NCBI GenBank assembly: GCA_020853995.1
Contig: JADYXV010000379.1
Coordinates: 1-16,721, forward strand
Source of the DNA: Novosphingobium sp.
GTDB lineage: Bacteria > Pseudomonadota > Alphaproteobacteria > Sphingomonadales > Sphingomonadaceae
Direction of reading: 5' to 3'
Length of the DNA stretch: 16,721 nucleotides
This document shows positions 16,706-16,721 of this stretch, in pieces (the first letter of the stretch is position 1; each line of letters starts with the position of its first letter). A program made the position numbers and the translations under genes. The notes under the pieces are model-generated. The model did no database searches. It had not been told where the DNA came from and was given only the letters and a program-made list of their open reading frames with translations.

Positions 16706-16721
16706 GTGGAACTTTATCTCA
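16706..16721 (+). CDS. istA: Start of a possible IstA-like transposase (5' fragment only)
   Basis: Only five codons (V-E-L-Y-L) are inside the window. A strong ribosome site GGAGGG (16692-16697) lies eight bases before the GTG; an in-frame GTG at 16697 is a second possible start. The call depends on the recalled IS21-family N-terminal pattern and on the repeats before it, so it is tentative. Confidence 0.4.

Larger units (their letters stand above)
16597..16721 (+). mobile_element. End of an IS21-like insertion sequence (continues off the right edge)
   Basis: Three signs agree. The sequence from 16597 starts with TG, the usual IS21-family tip. It has two imperfect direct copies of a G/C-rich terminal motif 36 bp apart, as IS21 ends carry multiple terminal repeats. 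At 16706 a GTG with a GGAGGG site opens a frame beginning V-E-L-Y-L, like IstA N-termini as I remember them. The exact tip and the target duplication cannot be settled because the other end is outside the window. Confidence 0.5.

Overview
The window looks like chromosomal DNA of an alphaproteobacterium, most likely a sphingomonad. This is inferred from the high-GC, GGC/CTG/GAC-rich codon use, the N-terminally extended TolC and the RTX module style. No marker gene fixes the genus. Almost the whole window is one locus: a type I secretion system (T1SS) with its giant calcium-binding RTX substrate and several unusual accessory genes.

Layout. Positions 1-6213 (minus strand) hold the first 2071 residues of a giant RTX protein whose C-terminus lies beyond the left edge. 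It has a 452-residue non-repetitive N-terminal region, then at least 19 tandem modules. At 6374-8308 (minus) is a TolC-like outer-membrane channel with a signal peptide and a 180-residue Pro/Ala-rich extension. At 8547-11345 (minus) is a tight group of three genes: an OmpA/MotB-like stator protein, a MotA/TolQ/ExbB-like proton-channel subunit with a 340-residue cytoplasmic tail, and a PilZ protein that overlaps the channel gene by four bases. At 11392-13617 (minus) is the T1SS ABC transporter with an inactive C39-like domain. Across a 165-bp divergent intergenic region lie the HlyD-type membrane fusion protein (13783-15189, plus) and a membrane-anchored alpha/beta hydrolase (15278-16237, plus). 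Facing them is the 3' part of a BLUF blue-light sensor gene (16280-16596, minus). Its first strand, with the flavin-contacting Tyr, appears to have been cut off by the end of an IS21-like element that continues off the right edge.

How the genes fit together. ABC transporter, HlyD and TolC make a complete T1SS for the RTX protein. The MotA/MotB-like pair is the kind of accessory known from Salmonella SPI-4 (SiiA/SiiB beside the SiiCDF secretion system and the giant adhesin SiiE), where it forms a proton-conducting channel. Here a PilZ protein with intact c-di-GMP motifs is translationally coupled to the channel gene. The working hypothesis is a c-di-GMP-gated, proton-motive-force-powered control of secretion, release or surface function of the giant RTX protein. 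That is the main candidate for an undescribed system in this window.
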